In this document: one piece after another, positions 1-9,805 of the stretch
How positions within the stretch are numbered: the first letter of the stretch is position 1
Layout: every line of letters starts with the position of its first letter
Assembly (NCBI GenBank): GCA_963575745.1
Contig: CAUYUJ010016137.1
Location: 71,501 to 116,000 of the forward strand
DNA: 44,500 nt
Direction of reading: 5' to 3'
Source: Prorocentrum cordatum
Taxonomy: Eukaryota > Sar > Dinophyceae > Prorocentrales > Prorocentraceae
Translations under genes and position numbers: made by a program
The notes under the pieces: model-generated
Databases searched by the model: none
Told to the model about the DNA's origin: nothing
Seen by the model: only the letters and a program-made list of their open reading frames with translations

Positions 1-514
<514 letters not shown>

Positions 515-675
515 GCGAAGCATGCCGATCGTCGTGCGTTCCAGGCGTCTCCTGCCTCCTTTTACATCCTCCTACACATCCTCCTTCTGGGGGGAGCCGA
601 GGGAGGGCGACTCGGAGGAGGAGGAGGGAGAGAAGGCGATGGGAGGCAAGACAGAAGGCGGTCGTCGTCGAGTCA
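515..675 (-). repeat. Dispersed module M, copy 1
   Basis: About 160 bp, matching 13080-13271 and 14483-14653 in inverse orientation. The shared landmarks, read on the minus strand, are GAGTCGCCCTCCCTCGGCTC-like C-rich sequence, a CTCCTTCT/ACAAGGAGG stretch, and the terminal GGCATGCTTCGC (515-526). One side touches an ACT tract, the other a (CGA)n tract (about 665-795). No coding function is apparent. Confidence 0.75.
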
Positions 676-795
676 TACACGTGAACGAGTCTGACGACTC
701 ACACGACGGCGACGTCTCAGACGATGACGGCGACGACGACGACGACGACGATTACGATGACGACGACGACTTCGACGACGACGATTCAATGGACG
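665..795. repeat. (GAC/CGA)n simple repeat
   Basis: Degenerate GAC/CGA trinucleotide tract. It gives Asp-rich frames on the plus strand and Arg-rich frames on the minus strand, neither of which looks like a gene. From 796 to about 1170 I see only unique sequence with a T-run near 890 and no supportable feature. Confidence 0.85.
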
Positions 796-1184
796 ACGGC
801 GTCGACGATCCAGCGATCTTTCCCGACCAGTTGCGCAGTGAGCGTCCCACGGAACTGGCTGCAACTGGGCGCTGGCGGTACACCGTCACCTTTTTTTTTT
901 CCTTGGCTCGGAGCGCACGGGGCACAAGTCAGTACCCTGCTCAGGCTCGCAGGCTTGAGCTGCACCTGAGAGGCAGGTTCGCCAATCAAGTCGGGCGCGG
1001 GCAGCAGGCGGCAGGTTAGGAGGGAGAGGTGGAAGAGGAGCACAAGGGGAAACTCGCCTCCAAGATCGGTCCCCTCGAACAGATCTGAGGATTTCCGTTA
1101 GGCAAGGGTAGAATCACGGTACTCAGAGTGTGCACGTCCTGGTCAAGAATACAGGTGGTGTGCGTCGTTGGGGCCCCTCGCCCT

Positions 1185-1279
1185 GGTGTGAGTCGTTCGG
1201 GCCCCTCCTTGTGTGAGTCGTTCGGGCCCCTCGCCGAACGACTCACACATCGAGGAGGGGCCCCGAACGACTCATACCA
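1185..1279. repeat. Long inverted repeat of the CGAACGACTCACAC motif
   Basis: The inner arms GTGTGAGTCGTTCGG (1211-1225) and CCGAACGACTCACAC (1234-1248) are perfect complements with an 8-base loop. The pairing continues outward to about 1185 and 1279 with small mismatches. Equivalent palindromes lie at about 1908-2003 and 4765-4862. The motif is the monomer of the satellite at 10.4 kb. Confidence 0.88.
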
Positions 1280-1907
1280 GGGGGGGGGGGGGGGGCCCGA
1301 ACGACTCGCACCAGGAGGAGGGCGCCGAACAAATCCACTGAACCCTGGTAGCGGCCACACCCACGGATACAACTGCCTGAGCTCCCAGTGTAGCCAAGTA
1401 GCGATACCACCCATTACTGATTGAGCGGCGTAGCACAAGGTAATCCCACCAATGAACCATCACTGAGTACAGTAACCAGCGCCATCACCTGCCAGGGTAA
1501 CCAGCACCATCACAGAGTACAGTAACCAGCACCAGAGAACCCAAGTACGGGCTCCAGACAGTCTGCAATACAAGTCCCACCAGCGGGATGTTTCCTATAC
1601 TAGAGCCCACCTGAAGAGCCACGGAAGCGGAGCACAGGCACATCCACCATTGGATACATATCGAAGCCCAAGCCATGCACACAGGAACCACCGACCCCAT
1701 TGAGGCAACATCCAGTGTCCAGCCTCAGCGTACCCAGAGGTATTCTCGTATAGCAGCGTTAGAACCATAGTGGTAAGTATTGACCTCACCAGTACTAGAG
1801 GAGAGACCATACACCATCTGAGCTCACTGCCGGACACCCGAAGGAACCCAGCAAGCACCAATAATAAGAGATAATAACGGCGACCACTTCGGGCCGGCCC
1901 CCTCGCT

Positions 1908-2003
1908 CTGGTTTGAGTCGTTCGGGCCCCTCCTTGTGTGAGTCGTTCGGGCCTCTCGCCGAACGACTCCGGGAACGAGGAGGGGCCCGAACGCTTCATG
2001 CCA
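1908..2003. repeat. CGAACGACTC palindrome, second copy
   Basis: Same arrangement as at 1185-1279 with more divergence: the right inner arm reads CCGAACGACTCCGGGAACGA. It lies inside satellite unit A, about 700 bp after the first palindrome, as expected for the 709-bp period. Confidence 0.8.
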
Positions 2004-2720
2004 GGAGGGGGGGCTCGAACGACTCTCACCAGGAGGAGGGCGCCGAACGAATCCACTGAACCCAAGTAGCGCCCACACCCAAGGATAAAACTGCCTGAGC
2101 TCCCAAGTAGCGATGCCACTCATTACAGATTGAGCGGTGCATCCAAAGGTACTCCCACCAATGAACCATCACTGAGTACAGTAACCAGCACCATCACCTG
2201 CGCAGGGAAACCAGCACGATCACAGAGTACAGTAACCAGCACCAGAGAACCCAAGCACGGGCTCCAGCCAGAGTGGAATACAAGTCCCACCAGCGAGATG
2301 TTTCCTACAGTAGACCCCACCTGAAGCGCCACTGAAGCTGAGTAGAGGCACATCCACCATTGGATAGATACCGAAGCCCAAGCCATGTACACCGGAACAA
2401 CCGAACCCATTGAGGCAACATCCCGTGTCCAGCCTCACTGTGCCCAGAGATAGCGTCGCCAGTAAAGCATCCCGCACCCAGAACCCAACGGTATAGCAGC
2501 GCAAAAGCCATAGTGGTAAGTATTGCACTCGCCAGTACTGCAGGAAAGACCATGCACCATCTGAGCCCAATGCCCGACACCCCACGGCACCCAGCAAGCA
2601 CCAATAATAAGAAACAAGAACGGCGACCACCGAGGGCGGCACTCCAGAAAAGCAAAGTTGATTCCGTAGAACCCACAATAGGCGGCACACGGAAGTCCGC
2701 GTCATCAGCAGACGGAGGAG

Positions 2721-3565
2721 TTAACGCTTGCCCTTAGACGCCCCTGTCTGCTTAGTGCTGTCCTTGGTGGCCGCTGTCCTCAGCTGCGGCTTCTGGCGGC
2801 GGACGGGGACAGGGGAGTGCGAAGAGCTGCCCACGCGAGCTTCCTCCACCGCTGCTGCCGCGTGGGCATCGCGGAGTTCGGAACTCAACGCACGGGCTTC
2901 TCTTAAGTGTTCCTCCAACAAGTTCGCACGGGCGTCCAGAAACGCGTGGCTCGCCGTTCTCTTGGCGTGCATCTCCTGCATAGTAGGTGCAGGGCCAGGT
3001 GCGGGTGGCGAACGGCTACCCCTGTGGGCCTGCGCGCCAACCACGTCATCAGCCCGGTCGGCGGTGGCCTCGGAGATTTCGTCAAGAGCTGGCGACGCTC
3101 ACGTCTCGTCGCGCTCTTGGTGTTGCTGAGTCGCTCATCGGGCTTGTCTGGGCACATCGTGTGCGTACTGGAACGGGGGCGACTCGCCAGCGGATATCCA
3201 CGTACCCTTGGGATGCTCTTGCTGCGGCTACGACTGCGCGCCCTGCGCTGGATGCGTCTCCGCGGCACGCTGGTGGTCCGGCGCCTCCGAGGAGGGGGGC
3301 CCCTGGCACCAGCAGGTGCAGAGGTACGGGATGCGCAAGCTGCTTTCGAACGCCCAGTCCTAGAGCGCCACTCCCAGAAGTTCCAAGGGTTAGGATCCGC
3401 CTTCCATAGGTCTAGTTCATGAGCAAGCACGTCATCGATGTTGGGCTTCACCTCCTGGGGCCGTGGACGATCATCGGAGCGGCTGCGAAGAGGGGGGTCG
3501 CGGCGTGCACGACGGAGCGCACGATCCAAGTCACTCCGAAGTTCCTCGCCACTACGAGTAGCCAT
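2721..3565 (-). pseudogene. Unidentified charged/coiled-coil protein gene, frame-broken
   Basis: An ATG at 3565 opens a frame starting MATRSGEELRSDLDRALRRA and including HELDLWKADPNPWNFWEW. Near 3100 the credible frame shifts: the downstream part contains ALDEISEATADRADD, a likely coiled coil around LLEEHLREARALSSELRDA, and a basic C-terminus ending SKGKR at a stop near 2721. A single-base frameshift or a short intron would join the parts into about 275-280 residues. I do not recognise the family. Upstream are a shared leader cassette (3590-3715) and a spliced-leader relic (3759-3780), so this is probably a retroposed copy. Its 3' side stops close to satellite unit B. Amino-acid composition favours coding over chance; the function is unknown. 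Confidence 0.5.
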
Positions 3566-3589
3566 CGCGCGCGAGGTCGAGTGTGCACC

Positions 3590-3715
3590 GCGAGCAGGAG
3601 CCCCCGTCCCTAGCGCTTCTCCATGCCGAACGCACTACGGTGTTGGAAAAATAGCGTCCGTGCCGAGCTAAGCTCACTGCGTAAATTGTAGGCGGAGCTA
3701 ACTCACAGCCACAGG
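3590..3715 (-). promoter_or_regulatory. Shared 5' leader cassette, copy 1
   Basis: Read on the minus strand this holds GTGGCTGTGAG, TTAGCTCCGCC, a second GCAGTGAGCTTAGCTC motif, then TTCGGCATGGAGAAGCGC and a GGGGGCTCC end. The order and sequence match leaders at about 9625-9760 and 12899-13034. Here the ATGGAGAAGCGC frame reaches a TAG at once, so the start used by the following gene is the later ATG at 3565. The two AGCTAAGCTCAC-type motifs are only 29 bp apart here. Confidence 0.65.
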
Positions 3716-3758
3716 GAGATTCCTGGAGAATGGCCGAGCATATATTGTGCCTACTTGT

Positions 3759-3780
3759 GTTGGGCCACAATGGCTACGGA
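3759..3780 (-). other. Dinoflagellate spliced-leader relic
   Basis: The minus strand reads TCCGTAGCCATTGTGGCCCA followed by AC. It matches the DinoSL consensus at 19 of 22 positions. A relic in genomic DNA upstream of a gene is the mark of a trans-spliced mRNA that was reverse-transcribed and reinserted. The relic is separated from the leader cassette by about 45 bp. Confidence 0.75.
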
Positions 3781-4181
3781 AAATCGTCAGGGAATCGCAA
3801 TGCCTTCGACCCCTTTATGGCAAAATTCTTCTGGACCCTAGCCTCTCTCACACCCCCTTGTGAACCTCCGTCCCTTGTCACGACTCCCAGGAACCAGCAG
3901 TAGTGAAATCCCAGGAGCCCGCACGACTACTGAACCCGATAGGAACCAGAGAAAAGGCAGGCACCAGCAAAGGCGAGATCGGAGGAACCACCGAAGGCAA
4001 GCTAACAGGAACCGGCAAAGGAACCAGGGCCCCAGAAAAGCGAGATCCCAGGGACACAAATCAAACGAATCAAACGAGGCAGAGGCGGAGGAGGAGGACT
4101 GTGAAGAGGACACACATGTTTTCGCACAGGCCTTCGAGCCTGGTCGACTAGGTCGAAGAGCAGGCAGCGGTGCTCAGGCGC
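3781..4181. other. Intergenic sequence without clear features
   Basis: From about 3880 to 4060 there is a loose repetition of a GGAACCAGCAAAGG-like theme, giving a plus-strand frame rich in Thr, Gly and Lys. I see no motif, leader or codon pattern that supports a gene. An AGGCGGAGGAGGAGGA purine run lies near 4080. Confidence 0.5.
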
Positions 4182-4242
4182 TCAGGCAGCGGCGCAGCGA
4201 GAGATCTCGGCGATCGGTGGTCCCTCAAACGTGTGGACAGAG

Positions 4243-4257
4243 TCTGGGTCGACGGGC
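4243..4257. repeat. 15-bp target-site duplication, left copy
   Basis: TCTGGGTCGACGGGC, identical to 5329-5343. It encodes PVDPDS-side residues of the interrupted helicase tail on the minus strand. Confidence 0.85.
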
Positions 4258-5328
4258 AGCGATACCACCCATTACTGATTGAGCGCTGTATCACATGGTA
4301 ATCCCACCAATGAACCATCACTGAGTACAGTAACCAGCACCATCACCTGCCAGGGTAACCAGCACCATCACAGAGCACTGTAACCAGCACCAGAGAACTC
4401 AAGTACGGGCTCCAGCCAGTTTGCAATACAAGTCCCACCAGCGGGATGTTTCCTATACTAGAGCCCACCTGAAGCGCCACGGAAGCTGAGTAGAGGCACA
4501 TCCACCATTGGATACATACCGAAGCCCAAGCCATGCACACAGGAACCACCGACCCCATTGAGGCAACATCCAGTGTCCAGCCTCACTGTACCCAGAGGTA
4601 TTCTCGTATAGCAGCGTAAAATCCATAGTGGTCAGTATTGACCTCACCAGTCCTGGAGGAGAGACCATACACCATCTGAGCTCACTGCCTGACACCCCAA
4701 GGAAACCAGCAAGCACCAAGAATAAGAGACAATAACGGCGACCACCTCGGGCCGGCCCCCTCGCCCTGGTTTGAATTGTTCGGGCCCCTCCTTGTGCGAG
4801 TCGTTCGGGCCTCTCGCCGAACGACTCCGAGAACGAGGAGGGGCCCGAACGCTTCATACCAGGAGGGGGGACTCGAACGACTCTCAACAGGAGGAGGGCA
4901 CCGAACGAATCCACTGAACCCAAGTAGCGCCCACACCCAAGGATACAACTGCCTAAGCTCCCAAGTAGCGATACCACTCATTACATATTGAGCGGCGCAT
5001 CCAAAGGTACTCCCACCAATGAACCATCACTGAGTTACAGTAACCAGCACCATCACCTGAGCAGGGTAACCAGCACCATCGCAGAGTACAGTAACCAGCA
5101 CCAGAGAACCCAAGCACGGGCTCCAGCCAGAGTGGAATACAAGTCCCACCAGCAAGATGTTTCCTATAGTAGAGCCCACCCGAAGCGCCACTGAAGATGA
5201 GTAGAGGCACATCCACCATTGGATAGATACCGAAGCCGTAGCCATGTGCACAGGAACCACCGAACCCATTGAGGCAACATCCCGTGTCCAGCCTCACAAT
5301 ACCCAGAGATAGCGTCGCCAGTAAAGAA
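4258..5328 (+). mobile_element. Inserted satellite block (units C and D) with target duplication
   Basis: 1071 bp consisting of one full 709-bp satellite unit and a truncated second. The flanks are exact 15-bp direct repeats, TCTGGGTCGACGGGC, at 4243-4257 and 5329-5343. Removing the insert and one repeat restores the tail of the helicase frame to a stop. A 15-bp duplication is typical of target-primed retrotransposition, but no poly(A) tail or reverse transcriptase is visible here. Confidence 0.8.
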
Positions 5329-5343
5329 TCTGGGTCGACGGGC
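5329..5343. repeat. 15-bp target-site duplication, right copy
   Basis: TCTGGGTCGACGGGC, identical to 4243-4257; marks the right border of the satellite insertion. Confidence 0.85.
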
Positions 5344-5812
5344 GCCGCGCGGTAGCTCATCGTCCCCAGGCTTTGCTCCGCCATTCCAGACGGTTGCAAC
5401 TCGTCCAAGAACTTCTGGTCGTCGGCGGATATCGCTCCGTCGCTGCCCGGCCAGCGTTTCTCTCCGAAAAAGACGGGGGTCAGCGGGCATTTGGCCTGGT
5501 GAATGCGGCAATGGCACTTGCACTTTCGCTTGCTCTTCTGCAGCGCTTCGCACAGGTGGCGCGCTCGTTCTTCCGTGCCAGCGACGCGCTCCTTGCACTG
5601 TAGCTTCATGCGATTGCTATTCTTGTGGTTATTGAATAGTTTTCGGTTGAACTTACGGGCGCCGAACCTGCAAGTGCACGTCTGGCACGCGTGCGTCTCC
5701 AAGTCACACGGGTGGAACCCTAGCGCGCGGCATGCTTTGCAGACCAGAGTTGTGCCCTGAGAAGACGCGTGATGATCGCGTTCAGACTTCGACCAGTACT
5801 TCAGCTCATACG
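5344..5812 (-). CDS. Helicase-like gene, distal Cys-rich tail
   Basis: The frame read from about 5812 gives AYELKYWSKSERDHHASSQG, then LVCKACRALGFHPCDLETH, ACQTCTCRFGARKF, MKLQCKERVAGTEERARHLC and KCKCHCRIHQAKC. The cysteine pairs continue the zinc-ribbon series of the upstream segment. The segment ends in PVDPDS at the satellite insertion. Past the insertion the same frame continues at 4257 with VHTFEGPPIAEISRCAAA and a stop at 4182-4184. Confidence 0.6.
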
Positions 5813-7283
5813 CCGTTCACACTTCCCGCACCGCAGCTTCGTCTGACAGTCCAGGCGCACCAAGCGGGACTTCCCCTGCCTCTTCGCGTTGCACAGCACG
5901 TGCTTGTCGAACGCGGGGCGGCCCAAGTGCTCGAAGCAATCTTCGCACTGGCGCGCGTCGCACTTGCCGGGCGCGAACCATCGCTCTGCGCAGCCCGGGC
6001 ACGCGAGGTCTCGATCGCACTGCCGATGGTGGTTAACAATTTTCGTGCCCCAAGCGCCTGCATGAACAACTTTTTTGCAAGCAGAGCACCCGTGGCTGTT
6101 CGGGATCAGGCTCTTCTTCCAGTCATCACGTTCGACGCGCCGCTTGCATACTGAATCGTCTGGCGGAACTGTCCTTGGAGCGTTTCCGTCGGGCATTCCG
6201 TGGGAAGCCTCGCCCGCCCGCGCAGACCGAGAAGGCATTGCGCCGACCTGGCGCGCGCAGTCCAGGCATCTCGTCCACCTCCCCTGCGACACGTACTTCT
6301 CGTAGAAGTCGGCGGCTGCTTTCACGCCGAAGTCGCGGGCGTCGAGCATGTAATCCTGCTTCCCTTTGAGGTAGCAGCAGGCGCACAGGTGCTTCCTCGC
6401 CACGGGGTCCATTTTCTCAGCTTCAGCGGCCTCGTCATCAAGCGTACTCCACTCATGGATCGCCTCGTCTCCTGTGATCGGGCCAGACAGCTTCCGCACC
6501 AGTCGCTCGGGCCCCACAGGGTTGCCCAGGGCGAACAGAAAGGTCGAGAACGGCTGCGTGACGCAGATGCTCAGCAACCGCTTCACTCTCGACAAGCATA
6601 CGTAGGCAGCAATCTGAGCCGCCATGGACGCCCTGCTGGACCAATGCTGCAGGTCCGCGAATGCCGCCTCCAACGTCGCCCCCTGGATCATGTGAGCGGT
6701 GGACGCGAAGTCGGGGAGCATCCAGAAGCCCGTGCGCCGAGCTTCGATGTCCGTGTGCTCGTTGACTTTCCAGGTCCTGGATCTCCGCTTCAACGGGTTC
6801 GCGCCCGTCGGCAGCTCCCCTATGCTCCACTGTGCTTCTGGGAAATGGATATAGACAACCAAGGGCAACCTATCCAATATGAACTCGTCCTCGATCTCCT
6901 GTGGCATGCAATCAGGCGCCATTGTCCATCCGTAGATCACTCCCTTCCGGTGTCTGTACAGCTGTCTGCTTCGATCGACGTTGTCCGTCAACCGAATTGG
7001 CATGCCTTTGGCCAATGGGTAAATGCTGGGAATGTTGCCCGTCTCCTGGTCGTGCCTCCTCAGCCGGGAGAACAACTTTGCGTCCAATTTCTCCTTCGGC
7101 AGATCGCGATCTCCTGGATGCAGCGGCACATCTCGAGCGTAGCACCACGAGAGCTGAACGTTCTTCTGCTTGGCAAACTCCCGCAGACGTCCTTGCCGCA
7201 CCTTTGCAAACGTCGAGGACTGCATTCTCGGCCTTTTGACACCATTCGCACCGCGGACGGGCCTCAGGGACGGCCGCGCTTCC
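5801..7283 (-). CDS. Helicase-like gene, C-terminal motor and zinc-ribbon segment
   Basis: A candidate splice acceptor CTGCTCTGACAG ends at 7284; translation from there reads EARPSLRPVRGANGVKRPRM and joins the frame beginning at ATG 7225. The segment carries MIQGATLEAAFADL (motif V-like) and AAYVCLSRVKRLLSI (motif VI-like, with the arginine). Then come paired cysteines: LCACCYLK, RCLDCA, GCSACKK, CPGCAERW, QCEDCF, RCGKCERR. These look like several zinc ribbons. A TGA closes the frame at 5801, but the next frame carries on with further CxxC pairs, so a one-base indel near 5810 is likely. Related helicase-like genes with Cys-rich tails may exist elsewhere in the genome. Confidence 0.6.
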
Positions 7284-7432
7284 TGTCAGAGCAGACGGCG
7301 TGGGCTAAGCTACGCTCACTGCCATCGCGGTGCAATCCTCGCCATCGCCTTCCAGGCCGCGCGGAGCGAAGGGCAGCGCGCCGACCGCGCTGTCGGAGCT
7401 GAAGGTGGAGCGGGAACGCCGGCCACCGACAT
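7284..7432 (-). repeat. Candidate intron that is also a dispersed repeat (introner-like)
   Basis: On the minus strand it begins GTGGAGAATGTCGG and ends CTGCTCTGACAG, a polypyrimidine-like acceptor. Removing it joins the helicase core to the C-terminal segment in the frame that lacks an ATG-proximal gap. Most of it (7300-7432) is repeated at 12757-12898, and the repeat begins exactly at the candidate GT donor. Dinoflagellate introns with repeat-derived sequence (introners) are known; the assignment here is inference. Confidence 0.5.
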
Positions 7433-8660
7433 TCTCCACTCTCCGATGCTGGTCCCCCACCATGAGCAATGTCTGTGCAGACACGTTCGCCAAGGCAGCT
7501 ACCACCTGGGAAACGTCGTAGGACTCAAACTCTCCCATGCAGAACAGGCTGATCTCCAGGCGATCCAACAAACGGTTCAGGTATCCTTTAACGGCTCCCG
7601 CCCGCCACTTGACGAAATAATCCATTGTTGACACGGTGAGATAACCGTTGGTGCCTTCTGTGATGACGTCCTCCCAGAGCTCCACCCTTCTCTGTTTGAC
7701 GGCGAAGATCTGTAGCACGCGCTGGCGAGCACGGCAGCGGAACTCCTCCGACGCCGCGAACTCAGCGCCCCCAACCGCGACAACAGAGGCCGCTGGCGGG
7801 TCCTTCCAGGAGATGCGGAACTCCATGATACTCTGAAAAGCAGGGCGTAGACGCAAACCTTCCAGCTCGTGCACCTCTGCGCGCAGAGAGCGCAGCCGTT
7901 CATGCACCAATTCCGCAACCTTATTTTCCCATGTGCTCAACGCCCCGGGGGCATCTGAAGGTCGCCCAAGCCAAGCAACCCGGGGCCCGTGATCATCCGC
8001 CACAAACACCTTGTCTTGGAAATCCTGAACTTGCAATATGGAGTCACGCAGATTACGCGAAGGAGTCACGATCACCACTGCGCCATTCTGTCTGTCGACG
8101 TGGGCCAACGCTGCCTCGACCAGCAAAGCCAAAAGTAGCGACTTTCCAGTACCTGCGTAAGCCTGGATGACCAAGTGGTGATTGTCCGAGGCGTTGATGG
8201 TCTCCATGCGTCGCTTCTGATCGTCCGACAGCTGAATGCGGCGCCTGCGCAATACCGACTGGATGAAGTCAGACGATGGAGAGACTCTATGCTTCAGCAC
8301 ATTTCCCACTGCGACTGGCGGCCCAGACCAAGGCTGCACTATGGAAAAGGCAGCCCGCAGAGCGCCGAGCCCAAGAGTAGTCTCCGCAGTAGCGCTGCGA
8401 ACAAGAGCAGCGTGCTGGTATACTCGGTTGCCAACCCATTCAAGGATAACGCCGAGATACTCTCCCTCTGCGTGCACCTCTGGCTCCAGAGTGATGTGAG
8501 TAGCATAATCTTTCCTCGGCGCAGCCGTTACGACATGGAGCGTTCCGCTCTGGCAGGCTGCTTCCAGGCTATCTGGGCTAACGTGCGGGCTAGCAATGCG
8601 AATGTCTCGACAGCCTGCGCTGAGCGCATTGCCCTGGATGCCCATGTTCGACAGTACGCG
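7433..8660 (-). CDS. Helicase-like gene, ATPase core segment
   Basis: The segment carries LSDDQKRRMETI, then the nucleotide-binding loop AYAGTGKSLLLALLVEAAL (motif I), AVVIVTPSRNLRDSI (motif Ia region), a long insert, then ISLFCMGEFESYDVSQVV (motif II region) and TLLMVGDQH (motif III region). The expected catalytic Asp of motif II is replaced by Gly, and motif III lacks the usual Gln. The open frame continues past 7433 to a stop near 7305, but those last residues lie in a repeated segment interpreted as an intron. The exon should end just before GTGGAGAATG on the minus strand. Confidence 0.6.
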
Positions 8661-9681
8661 TCCACAGCATGCGGTGCTCGTCAGTTGCGAAGTCGCCGTC
8701 GGAGTCAACGCGCCAACGGGCACCCCTGTCAGTGAACGTGTACATGTTGCACACGATGGAAGCACAACCGAGGTTGTCCTCGTGAACCTTCAGACGCACC
8801 ACATCTTCGTTGCGAACAGACCCCGCCCGCAGTTCGCGCAGCAGCTTGCCCTTCGCCGCATGCAGCAGCGCTGGCGCGACCTCTGACTCTACGTTGAACC
8901 TGGTCTTGCGAGCCACGTTGCTGGGCCCTAAGCCGCAACAATCGACGGACATGTGCACGGGGAACTTCTCCAGGCAGCCGCAACTGCACCCCCGAGCCAC
9001 GATATCCGCGGGCGCAAACACCGTGTCACCGCAAGCTTTCCAGGCAGTGCTGGGGCGCTCCCGAGGAGGCAGCTCCTTCGTGCCCAACTGAGCGACGAGT
9101 TTCTTCATGCAGCTCAGCTCACCGCTGCCATCCTGCCTCAGCCTCCCGGTACTTTGAGCTCTCTTGCTCGCGAGGGCCTGCTCCGCGAAGTCTATTGCTT
9201 CCAGGGCGTTCCGTTTTATTCGCCGGAGTAGCTCTGGCGGCAGGCAATCCGCGATGTCTGCGGGGCGGCGGCGGTACTGCGACGATCGGTCGTTGCCAAA
9301 AGAAGGAGGAATGACCACCTCCTCATCGGCACGCACAGCCACCCAAAACTTCAAGACATTCTTGCCGGGCAACGTACTGTGGATGACGTCAGCCTCGCCA
9401 GGCGGTAACCATGCGCCACGAACTGCAAGAATGACACGCGGAGTCTCTGACGCATCTGGAAATCGGCATGCGGCATGACCCTTCAGCAAGCTATTCGACC
9501 CGTTCCGAGACGGATGCGCGCAGCTAAGTTCAGCATCTTGGCTCTCGGACGGAACGCCACCATCGAGCGATGATCCAAACGTGTCCAGCATGAACTCTTC
9601 GAAGGACTTGCCCTCGCCCTGCTCGCTCCAAGGGGCCCCCGTTGCTAGCAAGGTTACCGGGGCGTACGGGCACCTCTCCAT
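8600..9681 (-). CDS. Helicase-like gene, N-terminal segment
   Basis: The segment starts at ATG 9681 (MERCPYAPVTLLATGAP), the start shared with the leader cassette; a longer open frame to 9885 crosses the leader and spliced-leader relic and is unlikely to be translated. It contains a hydrophilic region, then a Cys cluster (ARGCSCGCLEKF...DCCGLGPSN) around residues 230-260, and VRLKVHEDNLGCASIVCNMY. The frame closes at 8590; the continuation is in a different frame (RVLSNMGIQGNALSAGCRDI). A one-base indel between about 8600 and 8760 would join them. The function of this domain is not recognisable; the Cys cluster may bind a metal. Confidence 0.55.
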
Positions 9682-9757
9682 GCCGACCGCAAGGAAATTG
9701 CTGGAGGGCGGAAGCGGTTGCTGGTAGGCGGAGCCAAGCTCACAGCCACACTGCAAC
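9620..9757 (-). promoter_or_regulatory. Shared 5' leader cassette, copy 2 (helicase locus)
   Basis: On the minus strand: GTGTGGCTGTGAGCTTGGCT, CCGCCTACC, then a unique stretch, GTCGGCATGGAGAGG, the first codons, and ACGGGGGCCCCTTGGAGCGAGC. The direct-repeat motif GTAGGCGGAGCCAAGCTCAC sits at 9724-9743. It matches copies 1 and 3 through the start codon and about 20 codons beyond. Confidence 0.7.
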
Positions 9758-9758
9758 G

Positions 9759-9780
9759 CTGTGAGCCACAATGGCAACAG
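9759..9780 (-). other. Dinoflagellate spliced-leader relic
   Basis: The minus strand reads CTGTTGCCATTGTGGCTCAC then AG. It matches the DinoSL core GCCATT-TGGCTCA-AG with one inserted base and about three changes. A further GTTGCAGTGTGGCTGTGAGC just downstream may be an older relic in tandem. Confidence 0.6.
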
Positions 9781-9805
9781 CGACGACAACGCTGGAGCAC
9801 ATATG

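Larger units (their letters stand above)
1170..2635 (+). repeat. 709-bp satellite, array 1 (partial unit, unit A, unit B)
   Basis: The landmark GCGATACCACCCATTACTGA starts unit A near 1401 and recurs as GCGATGCCACTCATTACAGA near 2110, so the period is about 709 bp. Each unit holds a CAGTAACCAGCACCATCAC stretch, a GGATGTTTCCTA stretch, a CATCCACCATTGGATA stretch, and a palindrome built from a CGAACGACTC motif. Unit B ends near 2635. Units A and B correspond one-to-one to units C and D at 4258-5328, so the pair was copied as a block. Open frames of 60-175 codons across it reflect low stop density only. Confidence 0.92.
4182..9681 (-). pseudogene. Superfamily-1-like helicase gene with Cys-rich C-terminus, disrupted
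   Basis: One gene read from ATG at 9681 to a TGA at 4182-4184. In order it has an N-terminal region with a Cys cluster, a P-loop ATPase core (AYAGTGKS, about 8139-8162), later helicase motifs (MIQGATLEAAF; YVCLSRVK), and a long CxxC-rich tail. Motif spacing recalls PIF1/RecD-type superfamily 1 helicases; this is a tentative family call. Breaks: a frame change near 8600-8760, a likely intron at 7284-7432, a one-base frame change near 5810, and a 1071-bp satellite insertion. The Walker B position reads MGEFESYD where an acidic DE pair is expected, and motif III reads GDQHRR where GDxxQ is usual. These point to a dead copy. A leader cassette and spliced-leader relic precede it. Confidence 0.7.

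Noticed and set aside
1281-1298. Poly-G run as a biological signal
   Set aside because: Homopolymer lengths in G-runs are unreliable and several occur in the window without a common context.
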